Shown here piece by piece: positions 44,066-53,354 of a stretch of DNA of 64,000 bases. The position numbers were made by a program, and so were the translations under genes. The DNA comes from Thiomicrospira sp. XS5 (GTDB lineage Bacteria; Pseudomonadota; Gammaproteobacteria; Thiomicrospirales; Thiomicrospiraceae): positions 1,054,001 through 1,118,000 of the forward strand of contig NZ_LQBO01000001.1 in the NCBI RefSeq assembly GCF_001507555.1, in the 5' to 3' direction. The number at the start of each line of letters is the position of its first letter. The stretch's first letter is position 1. A model generated the notes under the pieces. It did no database searches, had not been told where the DNA came from, and worked only from the letters and a program-made list of their open reading frames with translations.

Positions 44066-45199
44066 ATGACTCAAACGGATTTGCAAGCAACGGAACAGGT
44101 CGATCATAAAACCGACTTGCTGGGCATGGACATGGCAGGCCTGGCGGAATTCTTCACTCAGATTGGGGAGAAGCCGTTTCGTGCTGCGCAGGTGATGAAA
44201 TGGATTCATCAGTTCGGTGTCAGTGATTTCGATGAGATGACCAACCTCAGCAAAGCCTTGCGCGAAAAGCTGAAACAAAAAGCCGTGATCCGTACCCCGA
44301 AAATCGTTTCCGAACAACGCTCGGAGGATGGCACTATCAAGTGGTTGCTGGAAGTGGATAACCACAATAGTGTGGAAACCGTCTTCATTCCGGAAAAAAC
44401 ACGCGGTACCTTGTGTATCTCTTCCCAGGTGGGCTGTGCGTTGGAATGCAGTTTCTGTTCCACCGGTCAGCAAGGCTTTAACCGTAACCTGGAAAACTGG
44501 GAAATCATCGCGCAGATGTGGGTTGCCAATAAGGCGCTAGGGTGCAAGCCGAAAGAAGAGCGTGTTATTTCCAATGTCGTGTTTATGGGAATGGGGGAGC
44601 CGTTATTAAATGTAACGCACACCTTTCCGACCGCGCGCATTCTGATGGACGACAATGCTTATGGTTTGTCGAAGCGTCGCGTGACCATCAGTACGGCTGG
44701 GGTGGTACCGGCCATCGATAAAATTAAATCGTCTGTCGATGTCAGCTTGGCCATTTCATTGCATGCACCGAATAATGCGTTGCGGGATGAGTTGGTACCG
44801 ATTAACCAAAAATACCCATTGGAAGTGTTGATGCCCGCTTTGCACCGTTTTGTGGAAGGCGGCCACAGTAAAAAACATGTGACGGTTGAGTATGTGATGT
44901 TGGATCAGGTCAATGACCGCCCGGAACACGCGCGTCAGTTGATTGAATTGTTGGGCGACCTACCCTGTAAAGTGAACCTGATTCCGTTTAACCCTTTCCC
45001 GAATGCACCTTATAAGCGTTCTTCCAATAATGCGGTACACCGTTTTCAAGACGCCTTGATGAAAGCCGGCGTTAATTGTACGGTACGACGTACACGCGGG
45101 GATGACATTGATGCCGCCTGTGGCCAGTTGGCCGGGAAAGTGAAGGATCGTACCAAACGTACTTTGCAAACCGTTAATTTGGATAGATTACATGGCTAG
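44066..45199 (+). CDS. rlmN: Dual-specificity 23S rRNA/tRNA methyltransferase RlmN
   Basis: The product is 377 aa. It is a radical SAM enzyme methylating C2 of A2503 in 23S rRNA and A37 of some tRNAs. The cluster motif is CxxxCxxC ([19 protein letters not shown], about residues 125-143), with GMGEPLLN and the second catalytic Cys in a C-terminal context ([21 protein letters not shown]). It overlaps the next gene by 8 bp. One CAGGCCTG copy (44136) is read as MAGLAE. Confidence 0.95.
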   Translation: MTQTDLQATEQVDHKTDLLGMDMAGLAEFFTQIGEKPFRAAQVMKWIHQFGVSDFDEMTNLSKALREKLKQKAVIRTPKIVSEQRSEDGTIKWLLEVDNHNSVETVFIPEKTRGTLCISSQVGCALECSFCSTGQQGFNRNLENWEIIAQMWVANKALGCKPKEERVISNVVFMGMGEPLLNVTHTFPTARILMDDNAYGLSKRRVTISTAGVVPAIDKIKSSVDVSLAISLHAPNNALRDELVPINQKYPLEVLMPALHRFVEGGHSKKHVTVEYVMLDQVNDRPEHARQLIELLGDLPCKVNLIPFNPFPNAPYKRSSNNAVHRFQDALMKAGVNCTVRRTRGDDIDAACGQLAGKVKDRTKRTLQTVNLDRLHG

Positions 45200-45608
45200 T
45201 TCGGAAATGGAAGAAGAAAACGTCGCGCACGATGGGTTGTTATCCCGTGAACTCGGGCAAAAACTTCTGGCGGCGCGTGAGCAAAAAGCCTTGTCGATTA
45301 GCGATGTGGCGGATCAGTTGAAAATCGCCCAACAGCACATTGAGCACTTTGAGAGTGAGGGGTTTGATTTGCAATCGTTGGATCCTTTTCAGCGTGGTTA
45401 TATTCGTAATTACGCCGAGCTGATGAATGTGGATCTGGCCGACTACGAACATTTGTTTCCGGAAGCCATTCAGATTGGTTCCAGCCTGCAATCGGTTGAC
45501 TTGGAAGAACAAACAGGCAAACCGTTGCTGTCCATTGCCGGTATGCGCATCATTACCGTACTGTTAATTATTGCCGTTGTGGCCATCCTCGTCACCATCA
45601 ATGTTTAA
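45192..45608 (+). CDS. rodZ: RodZ-like HTH membrane protein lacking the periplasmic domain
   Basis: The product is 138 aa. Residues 15-90 form the RodZ helix-turn-helix domain ([34 protein letters not shown], then [25 protein letters not shown]), which binds MreB. One membrane segment follows ([19 protein letters not shown]) and the protein stops at once. Normal RodZ has about 200 further periplasmic residues. The stop is followed by hisS after 41 bp, so this is not an undetected extension. The position after rlmN supports RodZ; ispG, usually next, is missing. Confidence 0.8.
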   Translation: MASSEMEEENVAHDGLLSRELGQKLLAAREQKALSISDVADQLKIAQQHIEHFESEGFDLQSLDPFQRGYIRNYAELMNVDLADYEHLFPEAIQIGSSLQSVDLEEQTGKPLLSIAGMRIITVLLIIAVVAILVTINV

Positions 45609-45649
45609 CGTTTCGATCACCTAAAACTAATAAGAGAAAAAATTCAGCT

Positions 45650-46921
45650 ATGTCAAAACAAATTACGGCTATTCGCGGCATGAACGACTTATACGGCGAA
45701 CAGGCGGAAGCGTTTGATTATCTGGTCAATACGGCGCAATCGGTTCTGAATCAATATGGCTTTTCATCCATTCGACTGCCGTTGGTTGAAAAGACCGAGC
45801 TGTTCGCGCGCTCCATCGGGGAAGTCACCGACATCGTCGAAAAAGAAATGTACACGTTCGACGACCGCAATGGCGATAGCTTGACCTTGCGCCCGGAAGG
45901 CACGGCCGGTTGTGTTCGCGCCGTGATTCAAAATGGTTTAGCACACAACCAGGTTCAAAAACTGTATTACACTGGGCCGATGTTCCGCTACGAGCGTCCG
46001 CAAAAAGGCCGTTACCGCCAGTTTCACCAATTTGGTGTGGAAGTCTTCGGACTGGATTCGGTGGATATTGATGCCGAACTCATTGTCTTGTCGGCCCGTC
46101 TTTGGGAACGGCTCGGGCTGGAAAATCTGGAGCTGCAAATCAACTCTTTGGGCAGCCAAGAAGCGCGTCAAGCCTATCGCGATTTGCTGGTTGAGTATTT
46201 ACAAGCGCACAAGTCGGAATTGGATGAAGACAGTTTGCGTCGCTTAGATACCAATCCATTGCGGATTTTGGACACCAAAAATCCCGATATGAAAGCCGTG
46301 GTCGATGGGGCACCGAAATTGATCGATCATCTCGATGCCGAATCAAAACAACATTACGATGAGCTGAAAGTCTATTTGGACGATGTGGGGATTCCGTATA
46401 CGGAAAACCCGAACTTGGTTCGTGGTTTGGATTACTATAACCGCACCGTCTTTGAGTGGGTGACCACGGAACTGGGCGCTCAGGGAACCGTTTGTGCCGG
46501 TGGCCGCTACGATGGTTTGGTGGAACAAATCGGCGGTAAGCCGACACCGGCGGTTGGCTTCGCCATGGGCATTGAACGCCTGATGGCGTTGCTGATTGAC
46601 AAAGCGTTGGTTGATCACAGCGCGGCACCGGATGTGTATTTGGTGCTGGCCGGTGAAGCGGCCAAACGCCCAGGCCTGGTGATTTCCGAGCAAATTCGTG
46701 ATTATCTGCCTGAATTGACAGTTCAGATGAACTGCGGGGGCGGCAGCTTCAAGAGTCAGTTCAAGAAAGCCGATAAATCCGGCGCGCGTGTGGCGCTGGT
46801 GTTGGGTGAAGACGAAGTGCAACAGCAGAAAATCGCCGTGAAATATTTGCGAGAAGATCGCGAGCAAGCGTTGATGGATTGGTCAGACTTATTGACCCAT
46901 TTGTCCGATGTCTTTCAATAA
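45650..46921 (+). CDS. hisS: Histidyl-tRNA synthetase
   Basis: The product is 423 aa, a class II synthetase. Motif 1 (about residues 45-60), motif 2 ([26 protein letters not shown], about 106-131) and motif 3 ([13 protein letters not shown], about 305-317) are intact, and the HisA-type signature [14 protein letters not shown] is visible. The anticodon-binding domain fills the C-terminus ([17 protein letters not shown] onward). RPGLV near residue 342 is encoded by a CCAGGCCTGG copy. Confidence 0.96.
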   Translation: MSKQITAIRGMNDLYGEQAEAFDYLVNTAQSVLNQYGFSSIRLPLVEKTELFARSIGEVTDIVEKEMYTFDDRNGDSLTLRPEGTAGCVRAVIQNGLAHNQVQKLYYTGPMFRYERPQKGRYRQFHQFGVEVFGLDSVDIDAELIVLSARLWERLGLENLELQINSLGSQEARQAYRDLLVEYLQAHKSELDEDSLRRLDTNPLRILDTKNPDMKAVVDGAPKLIDHLDAESKQHYDELKVYLDDVGIPYTENPNLVRGLDYYNRTVFEWVTTELGAQGTVCAGGRYDGLVEQIGGKPTPAVGFAMGIERLMALLIDKALVDHSAAPDVYLVLAGEAAKRPGLVISEQIRDYLPELTVQMNCGGGSFKSQFKKADKSGARVALVLGEDEVQQQKIAVKYLREDREQALMDWSDLLTHLSDVFQ

Positions 46922-46978
46922 ATCGAATTAAAATATTGATTACAATTAACACCGTTTAGCCTCAATTAGGATGAAATT

Positions 46979-47620
46979 ATGAGTCGTTACGAAACAGATG
47001 AAGAACAAGTCGCTGCACTGAAAAGCTGGTGGAAAAAGAATGGCACTCAGTTGTTGTCCGGTATTTTGGTCATCGTACTGGCCTGGACCGGTTGGACTTA
47101 TTGGAGCAATGCCAAGTTAGCCGAAGCCATGAACGCCTCGGCCGTCTTTGAAGTGATGCAATCCAAGCAACAGCAAGGCGCTTTGGGGGATGTGTTGCGT
47201 GATGGCCTGAAGCTGATGGAAGAGCAGCCGAGCAGTCCTTATTCTTCGGGTGTCGCGTTGATGATTGCCAAGCATTATTTCGAAGAAGGCAATATGGATA
47301 AAGCCGTCGAAAACTACAACTGGGTGGTGGAACATGCACCGGGGCAAGCGATTCAATTCATCGCCCAATTGCGTTTGGTGGAATTGTATATCCAGAAAAA
47401 AGAATTCGGGGCCGCGCAAACCACCTTGAACACGGTTGCGACCGATTCCTTAAGCCCGATCGAAAAGGGTAGCTTTGACTTTCAGAGTGCTGAATTGGCA
47501 TTAGCCGAAGGCGAAGTGGATCAAGCGAAAACAGCCTTTCAAAAAGTGCTGGACAACAATGATGCGCCACAAGGGCTGCATAACCTGGCCAGATTGAAAT
47601 TGGATGACTTGGCCGGTTAA
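46979..47620 (+). CDS. yfgM: YfgM-like ancillary SecYEG translocon subunit
   Basis: The product is 213 aa. A short cytoplasmic start (YETDEEQVAALKSWWKKNG) precedes one membrane anchor (TQLLSGILVIVLAWTGWTYW, about residues 21-40), then a periplasmic helical TPR-like domain (AKHYFEEGNMDKAVENYNWVVEHAPG; LALAEGEVDQAKTAFQKVL). YfgM associates with the SecYEG translocon and periplasmic chaperones. The hisS-yfgM-bamB-der order is strongly conserved and supports the name. Confidence 0.9.
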   Translation: MSRYETDEEQVAALKSWWKKNGTQLLSGILVIVLAWTGWTYWSNAKLAEAMNASAVFEVMQSKQQQGALGDVLRDGLKLMEEQPSSPYSSGVALMIAKHYFEEGNMDKAVENYNWVVEHAPGQAIQFIAQLRLVELYIQKKEFGAAQTTLNTVATDSLSPIEKGSFDFQSAELALAEGEVDQAKTAFQKVLDNNDAPQGLHNLARLKLDDLAG

Positions 47621-47641
47621 ACGAGAGGTTAGAGAGTTTAC

Positions 47642-48886
47642 GTGAGAATGGATTGGTTAAAGCTGGGGGTGGCCGCTGTGCTGGCGGCTCAACTGGTGGC
47701 GTGTTCCTCGCCGAAGGTGGTTCGAGTTCCGGCACCGTTGATTGAAATGTCATCGCCTTATCAAGCGCATAAGGATTGGCAGCTTCAGGTGGATGGATTT
47801 AAATATTCCGACAGTGAAGGATTGTACTTCGCTAATGACGGTGAATCGATTTATTTTGGTGTGCCGTCCGGAAACATCACCAAAGCTTTAACAAAGCCGC
47901 AAGGGCGTTGGACCGACCAGGTTCTTTGGCAGAAGAAATTAAACGAACCGGTGGTATCTGGGCCGACGCTTTATGAAGATGTTCTGATTATCGGTACCTC
48001 TAAGGCACATATTATGGCCTTGTCGCAAGAGGATGGGCATATTGTTTGGCAGACGCCCGTATCCAGTGAGGTGCTGAGTCGCGCCGTCGTCGTGGATGGT
48101 CAGGCTTTCGTGCGCACCGTGGACGGCAAACTGTATTCCGTGAATGCGACGTCCGGTAAAATTAACTGGGTCGTCGAACACCAATTGCCGAACCTGTCAT
48201 TGCGCGGCCTGGCACCGGTTACCTATGATGACGGTACCTTGTATGTTGGCTGGGAAAGCGGTAAAGTCGAAGCTTTAGATGCGGCCACCGGCGAACGTCG
48301 CTGGCAGGTACAGGTGGTCATTCCGAAAGGTCGAACCGACTTGGAGCGCATGGTCGATATCCAAGCGGCTTTGATTATGAAAGGCGGTCGTCTGTTTGTT
48401 CTAGGGTATCAGGGAAAATTGGTGGCGCTGAACCCGGAAAACGGCAATTTGTATTGGGCTAAAGATATTTCCGGTTTCCGCGATTTCTTAATTGATCAAC
48501 AGGCGCTTTACATCGTCGATGAAGACGATATTGTCTACGCCATCGATTATGTGAACGGCACCCAGCTTTGGAAGCAAGACCGCTTCAAATACAGACAGTT
48601 GGCCGACCCGGTTTTCTATGGCTCGAATCAGATTCTTCTGGCGGACGATTTGGGCTACATCCATTGGATTGATAAAGTGGATGGGACCGCAGTGGCACGC
48701 GTCGAAGTCGGCAGCGAATACGGTACCAGTGATCGCATCGTCCGAGTGAATGTGGCCGGAAAACGGATTTACGTTCAGGATAACGACGGTTTCAATACCG
48801 CTTATACCATTCAACCTTCCGACTGGTATGAGTTCAACCATCCGGAAGACCCATTGGGCATTATCGAACAAAAGGAAACACCGTGA
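47642..48886 (+). CDS. bamB: Outer-membrane assembly lipoprotein BamB
   Basis: The product is 414 aa from GTG 47642, with AGAGAG at 47631-47636; an ATG six bases later is also possible. The lipobox is LVAC (Cys about residue 21), so the mature form is lipidated. The rest is a PQQ-like eight-blade beta-propeller with repeated segments such as DGHIVWQTPVSSEVLSRAVV, TSGKINWVVEHQ and ENGNLYWAKDISG. It supports beta-barrel insertion by BamA. It overlaps der by 4 bp. Confidence 0.93.
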   Translation: MRMDWLKLGVAAVLAAQLVACSSPKVVRVPAPLIEMSSPYQAHKDWQLQVDGFKYSDSEGLYFANDGESIYFGVPSGNITKALTKPQGRWTDQVLWQKKLNEPVVSGPTLYEDVLIIGTSKAHIMALSQEDGHIVWQTPVSSEVLSRAVVVDGQAFVRTVDGKLYSVNATSGKINWVVEHQLPNLSLRGLAPVTYDDGTLYVGWESGKVEALDAATGERRWQVQVVIPKGRTDLERMVDIQAALIMKGGRLFVLGYQGKLVALNPENGNLYWAKDISGFRDFLIDQQALYIVDEDDIVYAIDYVNGTQLWKQDRFKYRQLADPVFYGSNQILLADDLGYIHWIDKVDGTAVARVEVGSEYGTSDRIVRVNVAGKRIYVQDNDGFNTAYTIQPSDWYEFNHPEDPLGIIEQKETP

Positions 48887-50325
48887 GTAAAACGGTCATT
48901 GCGCTGGTTGGGCGCCCGAATGTCGGAAAATCGACCCTATTCAATCGTTTAACGCGTTCACGCGATGCGATTGTCGCCGACTACCCAGGCCTGACCCGAG
49001 ATCGGCAGTACGGCACGGGCCGTGTCGGCTCTAAGCCGTATATCGTGGTCGATACCGGTGGTTTGAGCGGTGAACAAGAAGGCGTCGATCCATTGATGGC
49101 CGGGCAAGTTCAGGCGGCGATTTCCGAAGCGGATGCTGTATTGTTTTTGGTCGACGGCCGTTCCGGTTTGATCCCCGCTGATGAAACCATTGCCGGTTAC
49201 ATTCGTCACTTCGATAAACCGGTTTATCTTCTGGTAAATAAAGCCGAAGGCCATGACAAAATGATGATGGCCAGCGACTTCTATCAGATGGGGTTGGGGG
49301 ACCCTTATGTGATTTCGTCGGCTCACGGCGATAATGTCAATGAAGTCATGGAAACTATCTTGGCGGACGTCGGGCATGACGAAGAAGACGAAGATGAACT
49401 GGATCTGGATAAGCATCCCGGTATTCGTGTTGCGGTCATCGGACGCCCGAATGTAGGCAAGTCCACGCTCATTAATCGCATGATCGGCGAAGAACGCGTG
49501 GTCGCGTTCGACATGCCGGGTACCACGCGCGACAGTATCTATGTGCCGTTTGAGCGGGCCGGACAGCTCTATACTCTCATTGACACGGCCGGGGTGCGTC
49601 GCCGTAAGAACATCAAAGAAAAAATCGAAAAATTCAGTATTGTCAAAGCCATCGAGGCCATGGAATCTTCCAATGTCGTGGTTTTGGTGATTGACGGTTC
49701 CGAAGGCATTACCGATCAGGATTTAACCTTGTTGGGGTTGGCGCTGGAATCGGGTCGCGGTTTGATTCTCGCCATTAATAAATGGGATAACCTATCGCAA
49801 GACCAACGTGATAAGATTAAGCACGAATTGGAATACAAATTGCATTTTGTCGATTATGCCAAAAAGCATTTAATTTCCGCTTTGCACGGCACGGGCGTCG
49901 GCGATTTGTTCAAGACCATTGGCGCCGTTTACAGTGCCGCGATGAAGCAGGTGTCGACCTCGGATCTGAACCGTGTGCTGACGCAAGCGGTGCTGGACCA
50001 CCAGCCACCATTGATTGGCGGTCGTCGTGTGAAGTTGCGCTACGCCCACTTGGGTGGCTTGAACCCGCCGCGTGTGATTATTCACGGAACACAAGTCGAT
50101 AAACTGCCGCAAGCTTATACCAAATATTTAATGAACGTGTTCCGCAAAGCGTTCAAGTGGGTGGGCACGCCGGTGATGATCGAATACAAAGTGACAGCCA
50201 ATCCCTACGAGAACCGTAAGTCTAACTTCACTTACCGTCGTGGCAAGTCGGAATCTCAGGCGGAGAATGCTTATTTGAAACGTAAAAAGAAGAAAAAGCC
50301 ACAGCAGAAACGGCGTACCAATTGA
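48883..50325 (+). CDS. der: Ribosome-associated GTPase Der (EngA)
   Basis: The product is 480 aa with the two tandem GTPase domains unique to Der: G1 at GRPNVGKSTLFNRL (about residues 9-22) and again at GRPNVGKSTLINRM (about 187-200), with DTGG/DTAG switch motifs and NKAE/NKWD specificity motifs. A KH-like domain and basic tail (YLKRKKKKKPQQKRRTN) follow. It is needed for 50S subunit assembly. It starts at GTG 48883 inside the end of bamB. Confidence 0.96.
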   Translation: MSKTVIALVGRPNVGKSTLFNRLTRSRDAIVADYPGLTRDRQYGTGRVGSKPYIVVDTGGLSGEQEGVDPLMAGQVQAAISEADAVLFLVDGRSGLIPADETIAGYIRHFDKPVYLLVNKAEGHDKMMMASDFYQMGLGDPYVISSAHGDNVNEVMETILADVGHDEEDEDELDLDKHPGIRVAVIGRPNVGKSTLINRMIGEERVVAFDMPGTTRDSIYVPFERAGQLYTLIDTAGVRRRKNIKEKIEKFSIVKAIEAMESSNVVVLVIDGSEGITDQDLTLLGLALESGRGLILAINKWDNLSQDQRDKIKHELEYKLHFVDYAKKHLISALHGTGVGDLFKTIGAVYSAAMKQVSTSDLNRVLTQAVLDHQPPLIGGRRVKLRYAHLGGLNPPRVIIHGTQVDKLPQAYTKYLMNVFRKAFKWVGTPVMIEYKVTANPYENRKSNFTYRRGKSESQAENAYLKRKKKKKPQQKRRTN

Positions 50326-50367
50326 TGTCTAATGGATGATAAGTTGGACGACGGTCGTACAAAACAG

Positions 50368-50391
50368 AAAACCCGCCTTTGGCGGGTTTTT
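50368..50391. terminator. Bidirectional terminator between der and the FAD dehydrogenase
   Basis: The stem AAAACCCGCC/GGCGGGTTTT has a TTT loop, with T after it. The flanking genes converge. Confidence 0.87.
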
Positions 50392-50395
50392 GCAT

Positions 50396-53197
50396 TTAGG
50401 CTCGGTTGCACACCGCTTGGTGGAAGATTTCTGCCGGGTGCAACGCGTGTTTCTCCGCGAAGTCTTCCAACTGGTGGCGACAGCTGGTGCCGGTGGCAAT
50501 CACCAAATCGTCGTCTTGCGATTTTTCCAAGGTCGGCAATAGGGTTTGATTGGCGATTTTCAACGAGACGTCGTAATTCTTATAACCAAATTCCCCAGAC
50601 ATGCCGCAACAACCGGAGTTGATGTATTGAATCTGCAGCTCCGGAATCAGGTTCAAGGCTTTCACGGCTTCCTGAGCTTGTGCCAGGGATTTTTGATGGC
50701 AATGCACGTGCAACCAGGCGGTACGCGGCACTGGGCCGAGATTCAAGTCCATTTGCGCGTGGAGCTTTAACATTAACTCCTCAAACAATAACACCGACGA
50801 AAACGCCCAGGCCTGGTTGTTTTGGTCAATCAAGTCTTTGGCTTCGTCGCGCCAGACCAAGGTGTCAGAGGGTTCAATGCCGACGATGTAATCGGATTCG
50901 GCCACATCTTTTAATTGCTGTTGAATGTCGGTCAATGCCTGTTTGGCTTCCTTGAGCAGGCCTTGGCTGAGCAACGCACGCGGCGATGATTTTAAAAACA
51001 CCGGTTTGACGTTAAAGCCCAGCTTTTGAAGCGTTTGGATGGCGGCTTGGCCGATTTTGGGTTCCTGATACTGGATGTATAGGTCTGCCAGCACCCAAAT
51101 GGTGTGATGGGTGTTTTGCGGTGCTTCAGGGGCCATTTTCGAATGTTGCTTCCACCAAGCCGGCAACGACTGTTTTTCCAGCGTTGGTAGAGTGCGGCGC
51201 ACATCGACGCCCATGACTTTTTTCACTAGGGACCGATTTTGTGTCCAGTTATAGATGGCTGGGAAAATCGCGCCCAGACGCATGAGTTCACCGTAGAATT
51301 TAATCGACAGTTTGCTCAAGGAAAAGCGATTGATTTGATACAGCACTTCCGATTTCAAACGCGCCATGTCGACACTCGCCGGGCATTCGGTTTTACAGGC
51401 TTTACAGCCCAGGCACAAGGATAGGGCGTCTTGCAGCTCGTCCTGGTTCAAGGCTTTGACCGGGTTTGGCTCGGTCAGGGCGTGGCGCAATAAGTTGCTG
51501 CGGCCGCGTGTGGAATAATTTTCTTCACGAGTTGCTTGGTAAGACGGGCACATGGTGCCGCTGCCAGCGGATTTGCGGCAAGCGCCAGCCCCGTTGCATT
51601 TTTCCACGGCATCCATCAACGACAGGTCTTTTGACCAATCGTAACCTGGACTGAGCAATTGTTTGGGTTGGCGGTTGGCGCGCAAGTTGGCGGTAATCGG
51701 CGCATCGCCGATAATCACGCCTGGATTGAACAGGTTTTCCGGATCAAATGCCCGCTTGAGTTGCACCAGATAGCTGTAGACCGCTTCGCCGACTTGTTCT
51801 TTGATGAAAGGCGCGCGGATACGGCCGTCGCCGTGTTCGCCGGAAATTGCACCGCGGTATTTTTTAACCAGTTGTGAACTGCGCTCGGCCACCGTCTGGA
51901 AGGTACGACGACCTTCTTCTGTGGCCAGGTCCATCTCCGGGCGGACGTGAATCAAACCGACCGAGGCATGACCGTAGTAGACGCAGCCGATGCCCAGTTC
52001 GCTCATCAGCTGTTGCGTGTCTTGATAAAAATCCGGTAAGGCTTTGACGGGGATGGCGGCATCTTCAATCACCGCAACGGCTTTCTGACGCGTCGGTTTC
52101 CCCATCAAAAGGCCCAAGCCGGCTTTGCGCAGGTTCCAGACTTTGCCGCTGTCTTGCGGTTCGATAACCGGGCAGGCATAGGCGCCTTGCGCCAGCATCC
52201 AGGCCTGGCCACTTTTTAGGCGTTCTTGTAAGCGCTCGGCGTCTTCATCAAATAGTTCCACCACCAGAACTGCTTCGGGGTCTTCTTTCACCCAAAAACG
52301 GTTGTGGGTTTGTTCGACATTGTTTTTGGTGCCGTCCAGGGTGGCTTTGTCGATGATTTCAATCGCCGCCGGGTCGTATTGCAGGTATTCCGGTACGGCT
52401 TTCATGGCGGTGGACACCGAATCGAAATGGGCGCAAAACAGTTGGCGGTGCGTCGGCAAATCCACTAGGTTCAACGTGGCTTGGGTAATCACGCCCAAGG
52501 TGCCTTCGCTGCCGCAAATCAACGGTGTTAGGTTGAACGGTTTGCCGTCCGGATTGAAGGGCTGATAATCGGTGTAAAGTACGTCCAGGGCATAGCCGGT
52601 GGTGCGGCGCACAATCGACGGGTCGGGGAAGTGTTCGACGATTTCCGGACCGTGCTTTTCCAGCAGGTCGATGACCGTGCGGTAAATTTCGCCTTCCAGT
52701 GTTTGCAGGTTCAGTTTGTCGTGCAGTTGTTCGGCGCTCAAGTCGTCGAAACGTACCTGTGAGCCGTCGGCGAGAATCATTTCCACGGCTTTGACGTGAT
52801 CGCGGGTGGTGCCGTAATACACCGAGTAGGAGCCGCAGGAGTTGTTGCCGATCATGCCGCCGATCATGGCGCGATTAGATGTAGAGGTATCCGGTGCGAA
52901 ACGCAGGTTATCCTGTTTGACAAAGGCATTCAGGTCATCCTGAATGACACCGGGTTCGACGTCGACTTCTTTTTGCTCCGGGCGATAGTCCAGGATGCGG
53001 GTTAGGTGTTTGGAAATATCGACCAATAAGCCGGAACCGATGGCTTGCCCGCCCAATGAGGTGCCCCCGGCACGCATGGTGATGGGTTGCTTTTTTTGCA
53101 AGGCTGCCTGAATGCGTTGGCGAAGGGCATCGGTATCCGTCGGATAGATAAACTCTTCGGGAAAAATTTCAAAAACGGAAGCATCAGTCGAAATCAT
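50396..53197 (-). CDS. FAD/Fe-S D-2-hydroxyacid dehydrogenase, YdiJ-like
   Basis: The product is 933 aa. The N-terminal half is a PCMH-type FAD domain (MRAGGTSLGGQAIGSGLLVDIS, about residues 41-62; GGMIGNNSCGSYSVYYGTTRDHV, about 113-135) with a FAD-oxidase C-terminal domain containing GEHGDGRIRAPF. It is fused to a Fe-S part with CLGCKACKTECP (about 596-607) and cysteine-rich CCG repeats (HVHCHQKS, SGCCGMSGEFGY). This is the GlcD-GlcF/YdiJ architecture. YdiJ-type enzymes oxidise D-2-hydroxyglutarate. The neighbour serA supports that substrate, but D-lactate or glycolate cannot be excluded. Confidence 0.85.
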   Translation of the reverse strand: MISTDASVFEIFPEEFIYPTDTDALRQRIQAALQKKQPITMRAGGTSLGGQAIGSGLLVDISKHLTRILDYRPEQKEVDVEPGVIQDDLNAFVKQDNLRFAPDTSTSNRAMIGGMIGNNSCGSYSVYYGTTRDHVKAVEMILADGSQVRFDDLSAEQLHDKLNLQTLEGEIYRTVIDLLEKHGPEIVEHFPDPSIVRRTTGYALDVLYTDYQPFNPDGKPFNLTPLICGSEGTLGVITQATLNLVDLPTHRQLFCAHFDSVSTAMKAVPEYLQYDPAAIEIIDKATLDGTKNNVEQTHNRFWVKEDPEAVLVVELFDEDAERLQERLKSGQAWMLAQGAYACPVIEPQDSGKVWNLRKAGLGLLMGKPTRQKAVAVIEDAAIPVKALPDFYQDTQQLMSELGIGCVYYGHASVGLIHVRPEMDLATEEGRRTFQTVAERSSQLVKKYRGAISGEHGDGRIRAPFIKEQVGEAVYSYLVQLKRAFDPENLFNPGVIIGDAPITANLRANRQPKQLLSPGYDWSKDLSLMDAVEKCNGAGACRKSAGSGTMCPSYQATREENYSTRGRSNLLRHALTEPNPVKALNQDELQDALSLCLGCKACKTECPASVDMARLKSEVLYQINRFSLSKLSIKFYGELMRLGAIFPAIYNWTQNRSLVKKVMGVDVRRTLPTLEKQSLPAWWKQHSKMAPEAPQNTHHTIWVLADLYIQYQEPKIGQAAIQTLQKLGFNVKPVFLKSSPRALLSQGLLKEAKQALTDIQQQLKDVAESDYIVGIEPSDTLVWRDEAKDLIDQNNQAWAFSSVLLFEELMLKLHAQMDLNLGPVPRTAWLHVHCHQKSLAQAQEAVKALNLIPELQIQYINSGCCGMSGEFGYKNYDVSLKIANQTLLPTLEKSQDDDLVIATGTSCRHQLEDFAEKHALHPAEIFHQAVCNRA

Positions 53198-53319
53198 GAA
53201 ATAACCTTGGAAAAAAACGGGAAAACAAACGTTAGGAGGCGCTTATTTTAATGGATTCCGTTTGATATTGCAGGATTTTTAGCGACCGTGGAACAGGTCG
53301 GAAGTATGGGCGGGGAAAA

Positions 53320-53346
53320 CTTTCCGGCTTTAAGGAAGCCGGAAAG
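53320..53346 (-). terminator. Terminator after serA
   Basis: The 11-bp arms CTTTCCGGCTT and AAGCCGGAAAG are exact, with a 5-base loop. On the minus strand the hairpin is followed by a short T-run. It lies 9 bp past the serA stop. Confidence 0.7.
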
Positions 53347-53354
53347 ATCGGGGG

